Source: Prosapia bicincta (Eukaryota; Arthropoda; Insecta; Hemiptera; Cercopidae). Taken from it: DNA of 64,000 nt. The position numbers and the translations under genes were made by a program. The stretch spans positions 7,817,501 to 7,881,500 of the forward strand of contig JBAIZL010000008.1 of the NCBI GenBank assembly GCA_036971475.1. Direction: 5' to 3'. The notes under the pieces were generated by a model. That model was not told the DNA's origin. It saw only the letters and a program-made list of their open reading frames with translations, and made no database searches. Positions 58,936 to 64,000 of the stretch are shown here, piece after piece (the stretch's first letter is position 1; each line of letters opens with the position of its first letter).

Positions 58936-59691
58936 AATCCCAACCATACCTCTGTCCATTAATTCTATGCAAGAAACCTTATTAAACCTTTAAACAACAT
59001 TGTTTTATTAATTGTATGTGTTACAAACTGTTGTAATTTATTAAATGATATGTAACTAATTATGGTAATAAATATTGTTAATTATTTGAAATATGTTAAT
59101 CACAAAAAGAAATGTAATTGAAGAAAATTAGAAACTATACTCTTAAAGAGATAACAAAACAAAAAGAATTCTTATAAACTGACTAGAATCCTTATCAAAT
59201 CTATAACAGGCAAGTTGAATGTAAATGATGGTAAAAATTATGAAAAATTATATAAAACTTTTATTGTAATCAATGTAAATTTTGTAGAACAAAAAATTAG
59301 ATTCTGATAACAATTGTATATGTTATAAACATTTTGTATCTATCCTATGATAGAAAAGACTCATTATAAATTGTATTAATCGATTCCAAATACTTTTGCT
59401 CAGTTGAATTATAATGAACAGAAAATTAGACTGTAAAATGCCCATCATCAAAAACAATAACGCCTACAAACTACGAAGATACTGCGTTGGAAATCGCAGA
59501 CAACCTATTTAACTGGATCTTGGAAATCAACCTTTGCCTGGTGACTTTCTCCAGTGAAGAGGACTTCAACCCATGCCGAAAATTGCCCTTTATGGAGGCC
59601 TATTCAGCAGCTTATATACTTCGCCCTCATCAGGAAGAAGAAGAAGACTTCAACCAACGCCGAAACTTCGCCAACCCCCGAAGTTTTCTTT
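58936..59691. other. noncoding segment between pol and 3' LTR
   Basis: About 750 bp with no env-like frame: no signal peptide, furin site or transmembrane anchor seen. A 68-codon frame at 59487-59693 is not recognised. Confidence 0.6.
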
Positions 59692-59702
59692 AGGGATGGA
59701 GG
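59692..59702 (+). other. polypurine tract
   Basis: agggatggagg immediately precedes the 3' LTR and is the expected plus-strand primer site. Confidence 0.75.
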
Positions 59703-59994
59703 AGTTATATAAACATTTTGTGTGAACATTTCATAATTAAATGCGTGCTAGGAAGATTCCTGCTTACGCAGCTTTAGTATTATATAGGTGTGAGAACAGA
59801 GCCCCGGCAGTGTGTAAGTCGCCTCTGTATCGCACAGACGTTTTCCACTCCGATTGAGTGCATATCAATTGTATTGTTTTATTAAGTAAAAATTTATGTA
59901 ACAGTTTTCTAAATTAATTGTTTATTAAATTCAAAGGTTTGTTAAAAATAAAAAATCATTTTTAAAAACCTTTCTTGCTTAATATAAAACGTAA

Positions 59995-59996
<2 letters not shown>
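59703..59996 (+). repeat. 3' LTR
   Basis: Identical by eye to the 5' LTR except for one fewer A in the aaaaataaaaaa run. Followed by tatata, matching the TATA target duplication. Confidence 0.95.

Positions 59997-60046
<50 letters not shown>
59997..60046. repeat. (TA)n microsatellite, LTR-element target
   Basis: TA run continuing directly from the 3' LTR; the same motif precedes the 5' LTR. Confidence 0.95.
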
Positions 60047-60048
<2 letters not shown>

Positions 60049-60074
60049 TAAAATAGGTTTTCTTGTTTAATAAT

Positions 60075-60214
60075 TTAAAACAACGTAGGTTATTCAAATA
60101 CAAGAATATTTATTAATTTATATTCAAAGCTTTTTGTTGGTACTGTTTACCAACGAAAAGCTTTGAATATAAATTAATAAATATTCTTGTATTTGAATAA
60201 CCTATGTTGTTTTA

Positions 60215-60215
<1 letters not shown>
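60075..60215. repeat. 141-bp palindrome
   Basis: Arms of 68 bp (ttaaaacaacgtaggttatt and complement) around a 5-nt centre at 60145, with two mismatches seen. Bounded by AT and TG microsatellites. No coding content. Confidence 0.92.

Positions 60216-60216
<1 letters not shown>

Positions 60217-60263
<47 letters not shown>
60217..60263. repeat. (AT)n(TG)n microsatellite
   Basis: Short AT run followed by about 30 bp of TG. Confidence 0.95.
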
Positions 60264-60267
<4 letters not shown>

Positions 60268-60685
60268 TCAATTTACACAGTTTGCCATATGACTTTATTA
60301 TTAACATTTTTCATTTCTTGTTTTGTCATAGAACAACTAAAAGTATGAACTTTTAAATGCAAATGTAGCTTTGATGGACATCTGGAAGACTCGGTTGCCA
60401 ACACTAAACACAGGCCTTCAGTAATATTTGCTTAAAAGAAGTATCACCGAAACCTGTAAGATGATCAAAAGAAATAGGTATATTTAGTTTCAAGTAGTTG
60501 AGTCAAAAAATTCGAATCACCTTTCAGTAAATATAATCTGTTTAAAATACAGATTTGGTGACCAAAATTAAATTTATTTAAATAAATAACTAGGTAAATG
60601 GTTAACGACAGGAAAATTTAATACTAAATTAATTCTTGAATTTTATAGTCCATTACGTTCGGTTGAATCTTATTAATCACTTAAA
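60264..60685. other. gene-free stretch
   Basis: AT-rich, no frame or repeat recognised. Confidence 0.4.
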
Positions 60686-60920
60686 CAATAGCTTATGACT
60701 ATCCGAACTTTGAATTTTGTAAATTTGTTAAAACTTACTGAGACAGAACGTTTTCGGTCGCTATGTGCCGATCTTCATCAGTGTCTTCTGCTTGGAGATG
60801 TTGGGTCAAGCGGTGACGGTTTTAAAGGTAGGTTTTCGATAGTATCAAAGAGTATGTGTGATTTGTATTGTGTTTGTTCGTTTAATATGTTTGTACTTTG
60901 TGTTTTTGTGTGTCTGTGAC
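60686..60920 (-). mobile_element. PLE family I 3' end, inverted
   Basis: Reverse complement of the family I tail: the 60749-60781 segment reads, on the minus strand, ctgatgaagatcggcacata then gcgaccgaaaacg, preceded by the ttaaaaccgtcaccgcttga block also seen near 39945 and 47970. No endonuclease coding is left. Confidence 0.85.
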
Positions 60921-61056
60921 CATTAAATTAATATTTTTCTAATAATTTATTTTGTAACATAACAAAAGCAGTGGTAAGTTAAGTTGGCTCTAGTAGCATG
61001 AGCAAATACTCATGTTATAATATCATGTGATTAATAATCATGTTATAATATAATCA

Positions 61057-61999
61057 CAGTCGAGTTTTGATAATTCGAGGTGAACAGGACCAAGACGCCT
61101 TCGGATTACACGGAAATAATTCCCTGTACAATAGAAAAAACAGGAATTCTAATGGACTCTAATACTATAATTAAGAATGCACAAAATATGTTTATAGAAC
61201 TTTATTGATTATAGCACTTACATAAATTAATGTTGCTTTGGAATATATTGTTCATCGCGGTTTCTAAATTTTTTGGGAAACGTTATGTCTTCTGTGTTTA
61301 TCAGATAGTTTCCTTGCTACGGTGTCGCGTAGACGTCTTAGCAGAAGCGCATCTGTTGGCGTGGTGTCTATTATTCAATATAACGTACTTCAGTTTCCAA
61401 GGCGGTCGTTTCTTCACCTTGACTAATTTTCTCTTCTTGTACTGTCTCGGTTGGACCTTCATCTTTATTCTCGTCATCACTGTCTTCAATTGTTTTTGTA
61501 CCATTTCAATAATAGTAACATCTATTATCCTAAATTGTTCACGTTCAGGAATTTTAACAACCTACAAATTTCTTGATAAGAAATGTCAAATCTGTTTCTC
61601 CCTTAAGTGTATTTTCTTTCAGAAAGCCTACGATGCAATCTTTCCCTTCAGTCGCTTCCAAGAGAGACTGTAAAAGGTAACGTGTGTATTTTTTTGTCTT
61701 TCTATAGATTAACATGTGTATCGGCTGGATTAGGCTCGTAACATTTGTTAGAAAATATAAGGCATATATCATCAGAGCAAATTCTTTGTTTTTAAAAACT
61801 TTTCAGTTTCGGGTACAAACTCATTAAAAACCACCCGTGAGTTTGCCATATGAAACCGGCAATGCTGACGTGAAAATATTTTCCAAAAATATGTCCCGAC
61901 GGCTTTGCTGCGTAATCCCGCGGCTTAGCCAACTCGAAGCCGTACTCGAATTTAACGGATGCTCGAAAAATCGGGACTCAGAATCTCGAGAGTCTACTG
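61057..61999 (-). mobile_element. Tigger/pogo element (family 1), internally deleted
   Basis: The right end tctcgagagtctactg, followed by TA, matches 17151-17168 and 28533-28550. The left end cagtcgagttttgataattc is its diverged inverse, but the left TA is mutated. A minus-strand transposase C-terminal remnant at about 61330-61510 aligns with 16470-16620. At 943 bp it cannot encode a full transposase. Confidence 0.82.
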
Positions 62000-62016
62000 T
62001 ATATAGACCTACATAT

Positions 62017-62060
62017 CTCGGCAATATTTAGTAAACTGTGTGCAGTTTACTCTTGCCGAG
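62017..62060. repeat. 44-bp hairpin beside the Tigger end
   Basis: ctcggcaa...agtaaactg, loop tgtg, cagtttact...ttgccgag: two stem blocks with a small internal loop, just outside the transposon end. Confidence 0.75.
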
Positions 62061-62369
62061 TACAGTAAACTGTGTGTATGTTTCTCTTTGTACGGGAAAT
62101 CTATCTGTGAGAAGAAATAGACAAAAGTTAAAATTACTAACAAATATTACCATAATAAACTAACATTCACATTATTATGCATAAACGACTTGACAAAGAC
62201 GATCACAAACGTTCTTGCAATGCAAAAAAGAAGAAAATGTATTCTGTAAGAGGCTTTAGCTAACACAGCAACGTTTCCACCTCTTACAAAGTTTATTCGC
62301 TTGAAGAATCCAAAACGGGATCATATATTGAGAAGGGATAGTTCCCAGATATTTGTAAATGCACGATTC

Positions 62370-63221
62370 GGGTCTTTTCTATTATACAACCACATGGCTC
62401 AAAATATTTTCTATGAAAACATAGTAATATAAAAGCTTTTATTCTTACCTCAACTGATAATATTATCCATAAAATGAAAGGTTTTAGACAGCGTACAGGA
62501 AGCGCTTATCATCCCTACAGATCCCACCAAACACTCATTGTTGAGGATAAACTCGGCCAACATGATTTTTTCTTTTCGATAAACACGACTCGTGAATTTC
62601 AACAGTTTTATTTAGACCGCCAATTTTCGTTTTATTATTAAGAATGGAATTTGCACATACTTCTCTTAAATAATTTTTCAAATCGGTTATTGAACCTGCA
62701 CTCATACCTAATCCTTCCGCACAAAACTTAGTGGTAGTGTACTCTTTTGACCAGGAGTATATGGAAAAAATAATTGTTTCAAAAGGAAGTTTACTTGCTT
62801 CGAGCCATGTATTTTTCCTCAGGCCAACTGAAACGCGGCAATCTTTTCTGTTACACCGCCACCGATCATGAGCATTTGTCAAACTTAGCGACATTTCTTA
62901 CCCGTTATCACAATTACGCGTGTTATGTAGTATTCCTTTATTACGAAAATAACTTACTGCGTTTTCCTTACTATCTATCTCACGAACTAAACGTATCAGT
63001 GACATGATCAATACTGAAGCACTAACAGGACATTGATGGTCAAAGTACGGTGAACGTCTCGCAGTAACTGATAAGATAAGGAAACTTCTGCTTTATTTAT
63101 ATGGTCTTAACTGGTTTATTAGATATTTATTTTATGTACAAAACAATATGTGGCAATAATTATTGTTCCAATTTCCATAGAAAATATTTTGAGCCATGCG
63201 GTCGTATAATAGAGAAGACCC
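62370..63221 (-). mobile_element. Merlin DNA transposon with 8-bp target duplication
   Basis: The left end gggtcttttctattatac is inverted at the right end (to 63221). The inverted repeats extend about 45 bp and include atggctcaaaatattttcta. CACGATTC occurs directly on both flanks (62362-62369 and 63222-63229), the 8-bp duplication expected of Merlin. A minus-strand transposase pseudogene lies inside. Confidence 0.9.
62455..62894 (-). pseudogene. Merlin transposase (ISXO2/IS1016-like DDE), broken
   Basis: Minus-strand frame: DRWRCNRKDCRVSVGLRKNT (zinc-ribbon end), TWLEASKLPFETIIFSIYSW, LKNYLREVCANSIL, IGGLNKTVEIHESCLSKRK and GRVYPQQ, then a TGA where the family has Trp, followed in frame by VFGGICRDDKRF and another stop. 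The order W-rich N-terminus, REVC, VEI(D)ES with the first catalytic acidic position, and PQQWVFGG is specific to Merlin/ISXO2-type DDE transposases. Here VEIHES has His where the family Asp is expected. The copy is truncated and inactive. Confidence 0.88.
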
Positions 63222-63229
63222 CACGATTC

Positions 63230-64000
63230 TTTAAAGAAACGAACGGCTAAAATATTTATGTAAGCAAATTCATTATCAACAACATTACAAACGCATGCCG
63301 TTTTGTCTGGCTGAAGAAAAAGTAGGCAACAAAAGGAACGGTCGAGTGGAGGAGGAAATACGTTTGTGGGAACAACGCAAGCGGCCAATAAAAAATAAGC
63401 TTTTAATGGTATAAACGTTGACATGTATTGGATAAAAAGGTAAAAATATTTTTAATTATTTTTAAAATAACGTGTTTAGAAGACCTGATTTTTGTCGATT
63501 ATAACTTTGCAACCATATTATTAAATGAATAACAGTAAAAAGAACGAGTTTTGAACGAAATTTAACCAGCACATGGGAAATATTAAAAAACATTACGATT
63601 TTTGATTGACTAAAATTAAACACAAATATTAATAAATGCACCAGGTGATTCGTCTGTTTGACGTGAAACAATTCGTCCGATCATTAGAAGTTAGAAGTAG
63701 TTTTTTTGGTAGCATATTAACTGATCTTAGAAGGCGAAGCAATGTAAGACAAATATTGCATTTTGATTGGTCGTGTGGCTCCTCTCACTCCACCAACAAC
63801 TGTCAAATTAGTAATTTAGAAAAAATTATTTCGGCTTCAGACATGCAAGCCTCAAAATAAATTACATGGCCCTCAAATACTAAAAAATTATGGAAATGGG
63901 GTAAACAAATTTTGAAATTTGCTTAAGGACTTCAAATTGCGCCTGTTTACCAAATTTTATTGAATTTGGAGCATTCTAAGGTAAAATACCAAAAAGGCCT
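63230..64000. other. right end of window, no gene recognised
   Basis: Several short frames on both strands (for example 63119-63424 minus and 63636-63860 plus) lack any recognisable domain or splice context. No repeat partner was noticed. Confidence 0.45.

Larger units (their letters stand above)
53353..59996 (+). mobile_element. gypsy/errantivirus-like LTR retrotransposon, very young copy
   Basis: LTRs of 295 and 294 bp begin agtta and end taact, the inverted ends typical of the insect gypsy group. The copy is flanked by TATA within a TA microsatellite. It contains a tRNA-Ser primer site, gag, pol (protease-RT-RNase H-integrase) and a short purine tract. No env frame lies between pol and the 3' LTR. 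The two LTRs differ only by one A in a poly-A run, so insertion was recent. A single in-frame TAG in integrase is the only coding defect I noticed. Confidence 0.96.

Noticed and set aside
59487..59693. env gene of the LTR element
   Set aside because: Only 68 codons, with no signal peptide, cleavage site or membrane anchor.
63119..63424. 101-codon minus-strand frame at the right end
   Set aside because: It begins beyond the Merlin right end and runs into it; no recognised domain.

Overview
The window is AT-rich nuclear DNA of an animal, most likely an insect or other arthropod. It has spliced genes with GT-AG introns, a TE load of Penelope-like elements, pogo/Tigger, mariner, piggyBac, Merlin, Helitron, an I-type non-LTR element and a gypsy/errantivirus-like LTR element with a tRNA-Ser primer site, plus simple repeats and a satellite array. 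No rRNA, CRISPR or bacterial-type operon is present. The species cannot be named from the sequence alone.

Only two host genes can be supported. (1) MFAP1, a spliceosomal B-complex protein, lies on the + strand in nine exons (12712-33581). All splice phases agree, it reads through to a 457-residue protein, and an AATAAA follows at 33759. Its introns are inflated by mobile DNA: intron 1 holds a foldback repeat, an antisense non-LTR element, a Tigger remnant, Penelope-like (PLE) copies and a TATCGATA-rich tandem repeat; intron 4 a mariner-like remnant with a CENP-B/Tigger-type helix-turn-helix; intron 5 a piggyBac-type MITE; intron 6 a PLE and a Tigger MITE; intron 8 a SINE and a mariner. (2) A multi-pass membrane protein of unrecognised family lies on the - strand (38131-50935, 5' end not found). 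It has six phase-consistent exons including an 18-nt microexon. The two genes are convergent.

Layout: 1-3012, a 32-bp satellite with higher-order duplications; 3.0-12 kb, gene-free, with a Tigger copy and a dispersed repeat family, one branch of which carries a tRNA-like head (SINE); 12-12.3 kb, a perfect 232-bp palindrome; 12.7-33.8 kb, MFAP1; 34-53 kb, the membrane-protein gene with Tigger, piggyBac, Helitron, Merlin and many PLE fragments in its introns and flanks; 53353-59996, a very young LTR retrotransposon (LTRs identical except for one A) with gag, pol, a U-UUU-UUA frameshift site and one in-frame stop in integrase; 60-64 kb, a palindrome, a PLE tail, a Tigger copy and a Merlin copy with an 8-bp target duplication.

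The most interesting pattern is that at least a dozen PLE-type termini, from several unrelated-looking families, share one architecture: a CTGANGA-like box, a short hairpin, then GAAA. This resembles the hammerhead-ribozyme core known from PLE terminal repeats. Many of these termini occur head-to-head as long palindromes beside TA microsatellites.
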